A DNA stretch of 64,000 bases from Endotrypanum monterogeii. Taxonomy: Eukaryota > Euglenozoa > Kinetoplastea > Trypanosomatida > Trypanosomatidae. The notes beneath the pieces were generated by a model. That model was not told the origin of the DNA and made no database searches. It saw nothing but the letters and a program-made list of their open reading frames with translations. This document shows positions 42,831-53,146 of this stretch, piece by piece. The stretch lies in contig CM007320.1 of assembly GCA_000333855.2 (NCBI GenBank), forward strand, positions 3,476,775 to 3,540,774. Reading direction: 5' to 3'. Within the stretch, counting starts at the first letter, position 1; the number at the start of each line of letters is the position of its first letter. The position numbers were made by a program, and so were the translations under genes.

Positions 42831-43980
42831 TCATTTTTCGTCAAGGACTATCCATTTTCTCCAAAACGAGAAAATACTGAGAATGAGTTTCACGTTACAG
42901 ACAACAAAGTGTTGTATACCACTTCCCCGATGTCTAGGCATCCAATCAAATATCGTTTCGACAGCATCTATACGACATCTGCCTGTCGGTGGTTTATAAT
43001 ACTGACAATCTGTTATTTCCACCGGGGATCCATTTTGAAATCTGGCGGTGAAACATGCAGTTTTTGAGAAGTTTCTTTATTATAGGGGCAGCTGGCTTTG
43101 AAAACCTCCAAATAGCCTTGGAATACGTCAGTGCCTGGAGACGTTGTGCAAAACCCGTACTCCTACTAACGAGGCATGCCTTTGTTAGTTGTTAAGTCGT
43201 GGAATATGATCCTGTTATATGCATCGAGAAAACCGAGAAGTCTCATCGGATTTACCATCGCAACCTGCAACAAAAGAGTACCTCACTACTGTGGGAGCCT
43301 CATTGGCTCGATTCGCGTGTGCTGCCGCACATCCCTCCCTGGGACCAGACACAATAACTCATTATACTTTTTTAAATCCAAAAATTGACTCACCCCGTCA
43401 TCACTGTGTAGGGACACACCCAACCAATTGTAATGGTGTTTAATGGCTTCCCTAACAAATGACATCGATGTATCTAACACCGTCTTGGTTTTTTTCACGC
43501 AGTGATACCGAAACTCATTCAAGTCTCGAATACATAAATGCACACCGCGCCGTTGACAAAGTACTCTGTATATGTTCTCCATCCGGATTGGCATCCTCAA
43601 GATCACTAGCAACCGTATCAACTGTAGATCATTCGCAGATTCTCGGCATGCATCTTTTACTGCATAGGATCCAACTTCTTGGCGGAGATACCTTAATGAT
43701 CTCTTTACTCAGCCCTCACAACATCTTGTCAAAAGGCCCGTTTAGGTTAATCCTTATGCCCTTTTCTTGGACCACGGTTAGGGGTATAATGGCTAGCAGC
43801 TTAGCTTGCACATACCTCTACCCCTGCGTTCCCCTTTCCGTTCTTTTTCCTTCAGAGGTAACACCAGGGATTCGTATGGCTCAGCTAAAAATGCAAAGAG
43901 TTGTTCGTCGGTTGCTTCTCAGGCGCGAAAAAGTGCTTCACATTTTCTCCTGAAGGTAATCCTTTCATGTCGAATTTGAC
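42831..43980 (-). pseudogene. Possible decayed coding element (retroelement relic?)
   Basis: Reading the minus strand, several fairly long peptides with ordinary protein composition occur one after another but in shifting frames and with internal stops. Examples in order are VKFDMKGLPSGENVKHFF (about 43980), LLAIIPLTVVQEKGIRINLN (about 43795), KTVLDTSMSFVREAIKHHYN (about 43484), LLGFLDAYNRIIFHDL (about 43240) and DAVETIFDWMPRHRGSG (about 42970). Composition differs from the surrounding spacers. The pattern suggests a mutated coding element. The spacing of the 'TVLDTSMSFVREAI' and 'LLGFLDAYNRI' pieces loosely recalls reverse transcriptases, but I cannot assign a class. Confidence 0.3.
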
Positions 43981-44528
43981 CATTGTCGCAGGCATATCTT
44001 TGAAGCGAGCCCGACGTAAGTATCGTTAGTATTTTCATTCACCGGGTATCGTAGTTGGCGCAACTTGACAATCCACTTTTGGAGTAGTTGCTCCGTATCA
44101 ACGCACCTCTCCTGGAGGGAGAGATTACTGCTGACTAGAATAGACCATCCTCTTTACAAACCTCATCTCCACTGTCTTTTAGGAAAGACAGCTGACAATT
44201 TTTTCTGATAAAAAAAAAGAATACCGCATACTTCACGTGATTAGAATGCTCACTCATAAAAACGAGAGAATATCCAAACAGCTTGCTTTCAGGTCGAGTT
44301 AACTCATTGAAACAACATTAGTGTTTCGTCAAAGCTAGATTTCAGACCAGTCGACCCAGTGAGCCACTGCTTCTCTCGTGAAATAAAAGAGACTTAATTA
44401 TCGTCATCACATTAATTCACAAAAATACCTGCAGTATTTTATCACCTGGAAAATACAGGAAATGTAACAGACTCACTGCACAGATGTGAACAGAATGAAA
44501 GCAGAAAAAAATGAAATGTATGTCAGTC

Positions 44529-44530
<2 letters not shown>

Positions 44531-44562
<32 letters not shown>
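44531..44562. repeat. (AT)n microsatellite
   Basis: Uninterrupted AT dinucleotides in the presumed 3' UTR of PARN, about 480 bp past its stop. Confidence 0.9.
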
Positions 44563-44565
<3 letters not shown>

Positions 44566-45044
44566 ACGAGAAAGAGCAGATACAGGTAATGCGCCGTTCG
44601 TGAAACAGGTAACACGTGTTGCCGATACTATTTCAAGTACGCTGTATTCGTAAACTTGATCCTCAGATTTCGGCACTGTTGTCCGGTCTCCTTGCGCCAC
44701 CGTCACCTTTAGGGTGGCATTGGCGTCTGCAGAGGTAATGGGCTAAAGCAGTTGCGCGGATTTACTGAGGGGCCAATGGTGCATCGTAAGCTTTCCTTTT
44801 GTATATATTTTTTTGATTCTTGAACAGCCGACCGGGTGCTGGGGTCACTTTCGGTGAAAGGCGAGGGGTTATCCTAAAGGAAAATCTTTATTTTTAGTTT
44901 TAGCTCTGCTGCTACCTTAAATGCTATTTCTTGACTCACAGATGGGAGCATCGGGTGCATCCTCTGACAGTGCAGTGGGGGACAACATTTTCTCCTTTTC
45001 TAAGAAAACATGGATAATTATATAGCGCAAAACAGTGTGGGAAC

Positions 45045-46577
45045 TCAAAGTTTCTGTAGGGAAACACTTTCCAGAATCGAAAGATCAACATTAATATCTG
45101 CAGGCAGCTCACTATTTTTGAGTGACTTCAGTCGATTCTGTAGACCGTCAAGTTCCGTATCGTATTTTAGTTGGATGCAGTAGGATGAGTACTTGTTTGT
45201 ACCCCGGGCTGTCTCCAGGCCGTTTATCTTATAGGAGAGGAGCCCTATATTATTCTGTGTCGCTACTGCCGATTGGGTGGTAGCATCTTCTGTTGCAAAA
45301 AACAGTTGTTCGATTGTTTCGCAGGTGCATGGTTTGGCAGTTTTCAAAATGAACGTGTTGGAGTTGACGATCTGGTCTTCGGTATTCACGCAACAAAAGT
45401 AAGCACTACCAAATGCGGAGATTACATTTTTTGTATTGTTTAATACGTCGGGGTAAAGCTTGCTCAATAATGAGAAGACGATACCGGTCATGTATGCATC
45501 ATATGCTGCTTCGTGTGCTTTGTTTTGCAGCTTAACTGTGGAGTCGTTGTAGCTGTGAAATCCCAAAGGAAGGTGGTAATGTGTTGAAAATTCTTCGGGA
45601 GAAAAACCAGCTCGCCGCCGACATTCCCAATACAGAGACTGGAGGTGTGTTATCAGAAAAGCACTGTCACCTGTCAGTTTGGTAGCCATAGTTTTGGTGT
45701 CGTAAATGACAGGCAGCAGGTCCTGCAAGATCATCTTGAATTCTGTGTAATCCTCGGGAAGAGTCTTCTCGTGCATGTGGATCATAAACATGACGTCTTG
45801 CATGAAATTGTGACCGACAATTGGTTTCCGGGCTTGAACAAGAGCTTTCCAAAATTTTCGGAAGCCGAGCTGGCGCGTTTCCTCCCGCTCACGCCGCACT
45901 CGTTTTTTTTCGGAATCGCCACGCCACTCGCTCGTGCTTTGTTTTGTCAGTGTAAACTTTATTTTTTGTGCTAACCATGGCTTCCCACTGTAGCTGACGA
46001 GGATGTGAGAGTCTTCGCGATGTTCGATGAAGCTCCTGAGGCGCTGTGCAAAATTTGTGGTGCAGCACAAATCTTTTGTTAGCGACAGACTGTCGGTAGA
46101 AAGCCACTCATCGATTTCGCGAATAAATACATCGGCGATTTGTCTCTCGTCCTCGTCCATGAAGAGGCTCGCATCGTTCTCCTGGTAGGTCGCTTCTTGC
46201 TCTTTATTGCAGTAGGGAATACCCGAGGTGAGCCACTTCTGGAAATTCATATGGTTCTTTGACAGGAAAGAAATAGCGGAGAGGTTAAGACGCAGATCTC
46301 CGCTGTCGTTGAGGAGGTAGAAGTTGTATGGACGGACTTCGTAGGAGCCACTGTCAGATTTTATGAAGATAGCGATGCCAATTTGAAATGCGTTGAAGGC
46401 TTCAACAGCCACACGCTTGGCGTGGTACACTTTCCCTGGCGAGACACCGGTGGGCGCCGAGAAGCCAGGTAGGTCAACACCCGTCATTTCCTGGTCGACT
46501 GCACAGAACTCGCAACGGTTCAAGTCGCGCACAAACTCTGTGAAGGCCAATTCATAGTCGAATCGTGTTACATCCAT
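45045..46577 (-). CDS. PARN: Poly(A)-specific ribonuclease PARN
   Basis: A 510-residue DEDD-family 3' exonuclease that shortens mRNA poly(A) tails. Catalytic residues are visible: Asp28 and Glu30 in CAVDQEMTG (the same numbers as in human PARN), the aspartate in VIYDTKTMAT, and the His and Asp in HEAAYDAYMTG. GHNFMQDVMFMIHM corresponds to the conserved GHN block. Between the first and second catalytic motifs an R3H-like segment (IREIDEWLSTDSL and following) is inserted, as in human PARN, and an RRM-like region may follow the nuclease domain. The frame extends 23 codons further to 46646, but that stretch is T-rich leader sequence, so the ATG at 46577 is preferred. Trypanosomatids have several PARN paralogues; which one this is cannot be told here. 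Confidence 0.93.
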   Translation of the reverse strand: MDVTRFDYELAFTEFVRDLNRCEFCAVDQEMTGVDLPGFSAPTGVSPGKVYHAKRVAVEAFNAFQIGIAIFIKSDSGSYEVRPYNFYLLNDSGDLRLNLSAISFLSKNHMNFQKWLTSGIPYCNKEQEATYQENDASLFMDEDERQIADVFIREIDEWLSTDSLSLTKDLCCTTNFAQRLRSFIEHREDSHILVSYSGKPWLAQKIKFTLTKQSTSEWRGDSEKKRVRREREETRQLGFRKFWKALVQARKPIVGHNFMQDVMFMIHMHEKTLPEDYTEFKMILQDLLPVIYDTKTMATKLTGDSAFLITHLQSLYWECRRRAGFSPEEFSTHYHLPLGFHSYNDSTVKLQNKAHEAAYDAYMTGIVFSLLSKLYPDVLNNTKNVISAFGSAYFCCVNTEDQIVNSNTFILKTAKPCTCETIEQLFFATEDATTQSAVATQNNIGLLSYKINGLETARGTNKYSSYCIQLKYDTELDGLQNRLKSLKNSELPADINVDLSILESVSLQKL

Positions 46578-47252
46578 CGCGCTCGCAAGAAAAAGGTTTT
46601 GGGTGAAAAAAAAATTAGTATATGTTCCTGCGATGTGAGCGCGCAAAGAGTTATGATCCGATATTCAGTTCCGTAAACCACCTATGCGTGAATGTATTTG
46701 GCGCTTTGATGTTATGAAACTGGGTGTGTTTGTGTCACAATCGGCAAAGGTTGCAAGTAAAGCGGTGAAAATTAGCAGAAAAGTGGCAATGGTGTCAGAG
46801 GGCGGCAATTCATTTTGTACTACGGAAAACATATAAGGCAACCGATGAGAAACACTTCCTATGCAGGAAAAGAGAAATTGATATGCTGCACGTCGTATTC
46901 CCAAGAAAAAAGGCATTGCTGTATATGATACCTTTGCTTTCTCCAATGTATCAATATCCGGAGAACACATGCCGGTCCTGACGGCTTTTTTCACTCGACA
47001 ACTGCGCGCGTTCATGGCGTTTGCTTTGGCGACGTAACCCGTGTGGGGGCTTTGGGGCCTGGTGGTGTGGGTTCGGTTCTTTCTTTCTAGTTGCCCGGGG
47101 CTTGGCGGGGGCGCTGCCGGATGCGCGTGGTGGCTCCTCGCCCTTTGTGTGTGTGTTAGCCTGTGGTTTCCGTGACCGCATGTGGCGTAGGGGGGGGAGG
47201 TTGTTAGACGGGGCCCAGAGGGAAAAAGCGGACCTTAGCAGAAAAGCTTCCA
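46578..47252. other. Spacer between PARN and the first U5 snRNA gene
   Basis: Pyrimidine-rich in the PARN sense near 46600-46620. From about 47030 the plus strand turns G/T-rich, and from 47066 the sequence is duplicated at 50493. No gene recognised in 46650-47250. Confidence 0.55.
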
Positions 47253-47330
47253 TGCCCCTTGGGGGCACTCAAAATTATAAAGGTGGGTAGAGGCGCTGCT
47301 TAGTAAAAGTCGAAGCAGCGAATCTGGGTA
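47253..47330 (-). ncRNA. U5 spliceosomal snRNA, copy 1
   Basis: Read on the minus strand, a 7-bp stem GCTGCTT/AAGCAGC (arms 47319-47313 and 47301-47295) closes an 11-nt loop CGACTTTTACT. This corresponds to the invariant U5 loop 1 that aligns exons. It is followed by an Sm-type site AATTTTGA (47276-47269) and a terminal hairpin TGCCCC-CAA-GGGGCA (47267-47253). That order and the small size (about 78 nt) match trypanosomatid U5. The 5' end is estimated. A tRNA-Cys gene lies divergently 92 bp upstream; in trypanosomatids the internal boxes of such tRNAs serve as the snRNA promoter, so Pol III transcription is expected. Needed for both cis- and trans-splicing. Confidence 0.8.
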
Positions 47331-47422
47331 ACGCGTGCAGAATACAGCAGTGGAGCAGGTAATTTTTGCATTGGTGAATTACAGTACACACATACGATGT
47401 TGCCGCTGCTGCGTAATGCAGC

Positions 47423-47494
47423 GGATTCATAGCTCAGTGGTAGAGCATTCGGCTGCAGTCCGAATGGTCCCCGGTTCAAACCCGGGTGGGTCCT
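47423..47494 (+). tRNA. tRNA-Cys (GCA), copy 1
   Basis: The cloverleaf folds fully. Acceptor arm GGATTCA pairs with TGGGTCC with two G-U pairs. Anticodon stem TTCGG/CCGAA encloses CTGCAGT, giving anticodon GCA. The T arm is CCCGG-TTCAAAC-CCGGG, and the discriminator is T, as cysteinyl-tRNA synthetase requires. A T run follows at about 47495 as Pol III terminator. No intron. It lies head-to-head with the U5 gene. Confidence 0.95.
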
Positions 47495-50400
47495 TGTTTT
47501 TCGCCCCGGCGGGCTTCGCCTACAAAACGAAGGCCGCGTTGGGCAGGCAGAATCTCTGGAGTAAAAAAAAAGAAAATGGTTCTGGGCGAGCCGCTGGGGA
47601 GAACAAAATGCGCTAAGAGTGTCGAAATATTTTCATTCTTGTGGGTTGGGGCTTCCAGTTGGCATTTCGGCTATGGATTTTGGACGGGCAGGATGCTGGG
47701 GCGGTTGCGGTGAAGATCCAGCGATTCCATAATTGGCGCGGTTGGGCGTCGGATTCTGTCGGGGTTGGGTGGTCCTTTCCGTGCGTTGGTGAAGTTGATC
47801 GTCTCCAGAAAACCCCCAGGGAAACAGAAGCCGGGAAAAAGTTTCAATGGGTCTGGTTCCGCTGGGTTGTGCCATGAAAATCTTTCGAGCTCATAATTGG
47901 GTCCTGTGAAAAAATCTGTGTGGGGTTTGGGGGCAGCACCGGTATTTATCCACCGCGCGCGGGTTTTTTTATACTCGGTTTTCTATGGGGAGCTAGTTGG
48001 TTTTTTTATTGCGGTCGAAGCGATTCAAGCACCAGTGGTGATAAAGTCGCTCTTCCGATGGGGCCGGGCGGCCGCGATTGGTGTGAAGAAAAGGCTAGCA
48101 GATCTGTTGGCATGGCGTTCGGTTTTCGTGGGTCGATCTTTTTGCCCCCTCAATGGTTGTCGCGATAGTTTGGCCATTCTGGATCTGAAAAGTGTTTTTT
48201 TTTAAAAGGCGATGTGTCCATTATTTTATTGGGTCCAAATGATTCAGACATTGCGAAGCCTCAGGGGCGAGTTGCCCAGGTTCAAAATAGCTCCTGGAAT
48301 TATTCATGGGGCTTCGGAAAAAGAGCCGCCGATTATTTTCCGCAGTGGGACCTCGTGGGGCTGGCGGCTCCAGTGGCGCAGTTTCGGCGGTCCCAGGGAG
48401 AGGGGCGCCGGGTAGACTAGTGTCGCCACGCGCGCGTTGGGGCAGGGGTAATAAAACACACGCGGGGTTTTTTGAGAGGAGCAAAAACCGGTAGTTTTAA
48501 AGCTGGGGGGTTGCGGATTTACGTGCATTTGGGTTGCTTATGGGGACCGTGGGGGCTTTTCCCGCAGTTCTGAGGCAAGCTGGAGGTATTTGCGGTGGGC
48601 TGTGTTGTGTGGGGATGCTTTGGGAATTCTGGGTTGTTGGTGGGGTGGGTGTTTCTGGGGTGATGCCTTTGGTTGTGGCGGGTGGGGCCTGTGGGGGTGC
48701 TTGGCCGGTGGTGGGGGGTTTTGCGCTCCTGGCACCGCGCAGGGTTTCCGTTTACGGCCCGCCAGGGAAACCTCAAGCCTCCCCCCCCCCCCCCCACCAC
48801 ACACATAGGGGTTCTCGAAAGGGCGGTGTCGCGGCTGCTCGTGCGCGCCGGTTGTCGGGTCGCATGGGGCTGCCCACCGTTTCTTGCCAGCCAGGGCAAG
48901 GCTGCGCGGATCCCCCCCTCCAAAACCCGCGCGCCACATGTTTGGGGGGGGTTGCCTTCGCTGGGCCGCTTGGGGAGGGTGGGTGGGGGGTGTTGCCTCT
49001 CGGGGGCTGGGGGGGGAAAGGGGGGTGCTTGTCGCGGGGGGCCTTTGGGGTGGGGGCTTGCGGTTGTTGGGGTGTGTGGCCGTCTGGCTTGGCGTCTCGT
49101 TTGGGCGGTGCTTTTGGACTGGGGGGGGGTTCGCGCGGGCGCCGCTTTGGTGGTTTGGCCATGGGCGCCTGGATCGGTTCTTTAGGCAATCTCATGCTAA
49201 AATGCGTGGGGGTTTATTGGGGGTTGGTGTCTTCACTGGCCCTCTTCCCTCTACTTGTGCTCGGTGTGTGGCTTTCCTGAGCGGGGTGAGTGTCTATAAA
49301 AGGGGTGTGGTGAACCCCATCACGGTCAAAAGGATTTCGGATCCATCTATCATTTTATCTCGTGCTTCTATTGGCAGGGATGTGCGGGACGAAGGGGTCG
49401 GCATAGGTGCCGGAAAGAAAAAAGTGGTGCCCCCAAATCACCAAGCTTTGGTGACGGGCATTTCTGCAGACATGGGCGAAATTTTCGATGAGGGCAACGT
49501 GGGCTTAGGCGCTTTTAGGCCACCGAAATGCTCATCGATCAATTTTTATGTTTTATACATTTTCCAGCCCCTTACAATGGGGAATTATGTCGGCGCCGGG
49601 GGTCTGTGTTTTCTCAATTTTGCAATTGCACACCTAAACGCTTTCGGCGGCTGAGCGGGTTCATTGGACGAGGGTGTGCGTTTTCGTGTGTGTGGGATGC
49701 TGCGTTTGCAAAAAGAAAAATCCACTGGTATGGCCGGGATGTCTTTTGGTTTGTGGGGGGATCCGTCCCTCTCGCTGGGGGTTCGGGGCGACGCGGGGAG
49801 GGGGCGGACGCCCAAAGAGAATATCTGCTTCTGAAAAAATGCCACCTAGGCCTCGTGGTGTTTTTCTTTGGGGCTTTTTTGTGATCACCGAGAAAACCCA
49901 TCTACCTGCCAGGGGTCGCCGAAGCTACCTAGATCCATTTTTGTATAATATCCAATAAAAATCTGACATTAAGAGCGCCGCCATCGCTACAGTTACTTAT
50001 TGGAGGCCCGTGGCGCGGGTCACATGAAAAATGTTTCCTGGAATCGTGATCTTCCGAGGGGGATGAAAACTTGGAGGTGTACAGAATAGGGGCCGCCCCC
50101 AGGGTTTAACAGCGACGAAATTCAACCTGTCAAAATATCGCTCTACCTTCGAGAAAGTCTCTGGCCTACAAGAGGCAAGCGACACTCATAATCGCCAAGC
50201 GAATCCGCGCTTAGGGCAGGCGATTTGATTACAGTACCTCTAAAGCGAGTAAGGGGGAACACCCGGGGAAGGCAGACCATCCAAAAAAAAGAGGCACAGT
50301 TGTGATACGAAAAAAAATCACTTCCGACCCCAAGGAGGCTACAAAGCAAAGCCTACAGGTGCAAAAAGCAGTTGCCTCACCGCAATTTTCTCATGTCTGC

Positions 50401-50678
50401 CACCCGGGGGGCGCTTCGGCGCCGCGGGTCGCCCGTCGGCCTGTGGGGGCTGGTTCTCCATGGGCTTTTTTTTTTTTGGGGGGTGCGGTTGATGTGGGTT
50501 CGGTTCTTTCTTTCTGGTTGCCCGGGGCTTGGCGGGGGCGCTGCCGGATGCGCGTGGTGGCTCCTCGCCCTTTGTGTGTGTGTTAGCCTGTGGTTTCCGT
50601 GACCGCATGTGGCGTAGGGGGGGGGGTTTTTAGACGGGGCCAAGAGGGAAAAAGCGGACCCTAGCAGAAAAGCTTCCA
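47495..50678. other. G/T-rich spacer between the two U5/tRNA-Cys units
   Basis: About 3.2 kb whose plus strand is markedly G- and T-rich, most extreme at 48.5-49.2 kb. Long frames are open on both strands here only because stop codons are rare; their products are Gly/Trp/Val- or Pro/Lys-rich and are not credible proteins. G-runs at 48972-48990 meet the four-run quadruplex pattern. No RNA gene recognised between the units. Confidence 0.6.
48940..49060 (+). other. G-quadruplex-prone G-run cluster
   Basis: The plus strand has many runs of three or more G. At 48972-48990 four runs separated by single bases (GGGGAGGGTGGGTGGGGGG) fit the standard quadruplex motif, and further G5-G8 runs follow to about 49055. 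The corresponding C runs are on the strand used by the protein-coding array. Confidence 0.75.
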
Positions 50679-50756
50679 TGCCCCTTGGGGGCACTCAAAA
50701 TTATAAAGGTGGGTAGAGGCGCTGCTTAGTAAAAGTCGAAGCAGCGAATCTGGTTA
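50679..50756 (-). ncRNA. U5 spliceosomal snRNA, copy 2
   Basis: Identical to copy 1 over the loop, Sm site and terminal hairpin; one G-to-T change (plus strand, 50754) falls near the estimated 5' end. The 92-bp divergent spacing to tRNA-Cys is also kept, so it is probably functional. Confidence 0.78.
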
Positions 50757-50848
50757 ACGCGTGCAGAATACAGCAGTGGAGCAGGTAATTTTTGCATTGG
50801 TGAATTACAGTACACACATACGATGTTGCCGCTGCTGCGTAATGCAGC

Positions 50849-50920
50849 GGATTCATAGCTCAGTGGTAGAGCATTCGGCTGCAGTCCGAATGGTCCCCGG
50901 TTCAAACCCGGGTGGGTCCT
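50849..50920 (+). tRNA. tRNA-Cys (GCA), copy 2
   Basis: Same 72-nt sequence as copy 1, with the same T-run terminator. Head-to-head with U5 copy 2. Confidence 0.95.
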
Positions 50921-52380
50921 TGTTTTTCGCCCCGGCGACCGGCGGTCCGGTTTGTCGGGGCTCGCCGGGTCCCCTCCGCGGCCCCTCGCCCGGAACTGGT
51001 GGTCCGCGGGAGGCATCCCCCACCAAAGGCGCCACCCCAGAGGTTCGTGGTCGCGATTTTTTTTTTTGCCCAGGTGTGGGGGTGATTGGTTTACGGGGCA
51101 TAGTTAACAGGCGACCGGCTGGATCAAGAGGGAAAATCAGCAGCGATGAAAAGGGACAATGTTGACCTGGCAAAATTTTGCAAAACTAACGCTACCCTCT
51201 CCCAGGCATTCTGACAGCCAAAACCTTTTAGGAGTGAGGGGCGGCACCTGCCCGTTTGCCCCTGCTACGCAGTTTGTTGTCCATGGGGATCGTGCTCTTT
51301 GGAATGGGAGGGGGGGTGTGCTTTCGTGTTGGTGCTTTCGTGTTGGTGGGTTCTTGTTGGTCTGTTGGTGGTGCAGGCTGTTGATTTGGATGACGGCAAC
51401 ATGGCGTGGCCGAACGTCTTGCTACTGTTTTTGTGGCTGGGGCGGGGGGGCGGTCGGATGAGGTACTGCTTTCTCTGAACGAATGCGCCGGTGAAAAGGT
51501 ATGATTGTGGGGCTCTCTTTCGCGAAGGCCTCTGGTCAAGCGGAAATTTAGAGAGAGATGCAGGATTTGGTTATGGTGGCCTCTGAGGGCGTGATTTTTT
51601 TCGCCTGAGGGGGGAGTGGTGTTTGCTGCTTTCCCAGCTTCTTTTTGCGACGGTTCCATTGTTTTTTATTTATGGGGGCGGTCAGAAACTTTTGGTGACG
51701 AAGTGGGTTCTATCACCTGGCCGCTCGGGGCTGAACGCCATCCCCTCATCGAACCCGTTTTACTGACATCGGGAAAGCAGCCGTGCGGGGCGTGCCCAAT
51801 GCCGATTCCTCGCAGGATTTGGAATCAGGGTGCTTTTTTTTTTTTTTAGGGGGATCATGGAACGGTGGGGAGAGCATGTTTGAGGGAAAAACCGGTTTGG
51901 GTGTGTAGGCGGCGGTCCTTTTATTCTGGGTAAAGTTCTCCGGCCTTCGATTGCAGAAAGGTAGCGGCGTCACCAGTGCAGGTTGCAGGCGCCGTGGTGC
52001 TCTCAAAGGTTGTTTCCTCGGTTCTAAATATGCACTGTTTAAATAACTAGACGGTTGGAGCGGTCGTTCTTCGTTTTTACTCGTTCTTCCACCTTCGTTT
52101 TCATGCCTGCTACGGCCACGCCTCCTTGAATAAACCCAATCTTTGGTGTTTTTTTTTTGTTTATTGCCGTCGGCGCTTTCTTGGTTGACGAAAAAAAGCC
52201 ACGTCTGCGTGAGAAAACCAAGCTCCCCTTACCGATCGGCTGCGTGGGCACGAAAAGGTCAGGGACTGTTCACGCACAGCGGCTTATGGCAAACCTCCGC
52301 CGGATGCCGTGGAGGCCGCTCTCTGACGAGGGGGCGTGCAAACTGGAAAACTGCTTCCAAGTTTCTGATTCCAGAAAAAG
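50921..52380. other. Spacer between tRNA-Cys copy 2 and tRNA-Leu
   Basis: About 1.5 kb, GC-rich at 50936-51020 and G/T-biased on the plus strand beyond. T runs occur at 51060, 51835 and 52151. No gene or further tRNA recognised. Confidence 0.55.
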
Positions 52381-52462
52381 TGATGAGAGTGGGGTTTGAA
52401 CCCACGCCCTCGAAAGGATTGGAACCTTAATCCAACGTCTTAGACCACTCGACCATCTCACC
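52381..52462 (-). tRNA. tRNA-Leu (AAG)
   Basis: Type II tRNA of 82 nt with an extended variable arm. Acceptor GGTGAGA pairs with TCTCATC; anticodon loop TTAAGGT gives AAG; T arm GTGGG-TTCAAAC-CCCAC; discriminator A. On the minus strand a T run (52379-52375) follows the 3' end. No intron. Confidence 0.93.
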
Positions 52463-52523
52463 TTGCTTCCTGCAAGGGAAGCAGAGAAGTGTATAAACAA
52501 ATCCCCCGATGGAAGAAAAAGTT

Positions 52524-52595
52524 TAGCACCGATTGGTTTCGATCCAACGACCTATGGGTTATGAGCCCATCGCGCTTCCACTGCGCTACGGTGCT
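52524..52595 (-). tRNA. Initiator tRNA-Met (CAT), copy 1
   Basis: 72 nt. The hallmarks of a eukaryotic initiator are present: A1-T72 at the end of the acceptor, ATCGAAA in the T loop in place of the usual TTC, and three G-C pairs in the anticodon stem (ATGGG/CCCAT around CTCATAA). A T run follows on the minus strand. Divergent from tRNA-Pro, 72 bp apart. Confidence 0.93.
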
Positions 52596-52667
52596 GCTGA
52601 CCCGTACAGTGGATTTACCTCAAATAAGCTAGAGCCCCACATATGAAACTAAGAGTCCTCACAATGT

Positions 52668-52739
52668 GGTCGTTTGGTCTAGTGGTATGATTCCTGTTTT
52701 GGGTACAGGAGGTCACGGGTTCAATTCCCGTAACGACCC
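52668..52739 (+). tRNA. tRNA-Pro (TGG), copy 1
   Basis: 72 nt. Acceptor GGTCGTT/AACGACC is fully paired; anticodon stem CCTGT/ACAGG encloses TTTGGGT with anticodon TGG; T loop TTCAATT; discriminator C. A T run follows directly. Confidence 0.95.
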
Positions 52740-52749
52740 TTTTTTAGCA

Positions 52750-52952
52750 NNNNNNNNNNNNNNNNNNNNNNNNNNNNNNNNNNNNNNNNNNNNNNNNNNN
52801 NNNNNNNNNNNNNNNNNNNNNNNNNNNNNNNNNNNNNNNNNNNNNNNNNNNNNNNNNNNNNNNNNNNNNNNNNNNNNNNNNNNNNNNNNNNNNNNNNNNN
52901 NNNNNNNNNNNNNNNNNNNNNNNNNNNNNNNNNNNNNNNNNNNNNNNNNNNN
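52750..52952. other. Assembly gap (203 N) within a tandem tRNA duplication
   Basis: The flanks of the gap are the end of tRNA unit 1 and the inside of tRNA unit 2, offset by 479 bp. By that offset a second tRNA-Leu(AAG) would fall at about 52860-52941, wholly inside the Ns. Confidence 0.9.
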
Positions 52953-53002
52953 AAAGGAAGCAGAGAAGTGTATAAACAAATCCCTGGATGGAAGAAAAAG
53001 TT

Positions 53003-53074
53003 TAGCACCGATTGGTTTCGATCCAACGACCTATGGGTTATGAGCCCATCGCGCTTCCACTGCGCTACGGTGCT
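53003..53074 (-). tRNA. Initiator tRNA-Met (CAT), copy 2
   Basis: Same sequence and features as copy 1, offset by 479 bp. Flanking spacers differ by several substitutions, so this is a true second copy rather than an exact assembly echo. Confidence 0.92.
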
Positions 53075-53146
53075 GCTGACCCTTACAGTAGATTTACCTC
53101 GAATAAGCTATAGCCCCACGAATGAATCTAAGAGTCCCCACAATGT

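Larger units (their letters stand above)
39722..45044. other. 5.3 kb gene-poor region between PARN and the 190-residue gene
   Basis: No intact gene is supported. It contains microsatellites at 39794-39870, 41239-41275 and 44531-44562. From about 41.7 to 44.4 kb it changes to AT-richer sequence with few homopolymer runs. The stretch 42.8-44.0 kb has broken minus-strand coding-like peptides, listed separately. Confidence 0.55.
47066..47515. repeat. Segmental duplication, copy 1 (U5 + tRNA-Cys unit)
   Basis: About 450 bp, from the sequence beginning GTGTGGGTTCGG to the CCCCGGCG just after the tRNA-Cys terminator, repeated at about 50493-50941 in the same orientation with few differences. The offset between copies is 3,426 bp. 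It carries one U5 snRNA and one tRNA-Cys gene. Confidence 0.9.
50493..50941. repeat. Segmental duplication, copy 2 (U5 + tRNA-Cys unit)
   Basis: Second copy of the unit at 47066-47515. Differences are few, such as a shortened G run near 50620 and single substitutions. Homology stops just after the tRNA-Cys terminator, where a GC-rich segment unlike copy 1 follows. Confidence 0.9.

Noticed and set aside
43459..43953. 164-codon plus-strand frame in the atypical block
   Set aside because: No family features; the opposite strand has the more protein-like, though broken, reading, and all genes in the array are on minus.
48534..49654. Overlapping long frames on both strands of the G-rich region (up to about 256 codons)
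   Set aside because: They exist because stop codons are rare in G/T-rich sequence. The products are Gly/Trp/Val-rich on plus or Pro/Lys-rich on minus, overlap in several frames, and show no domain.
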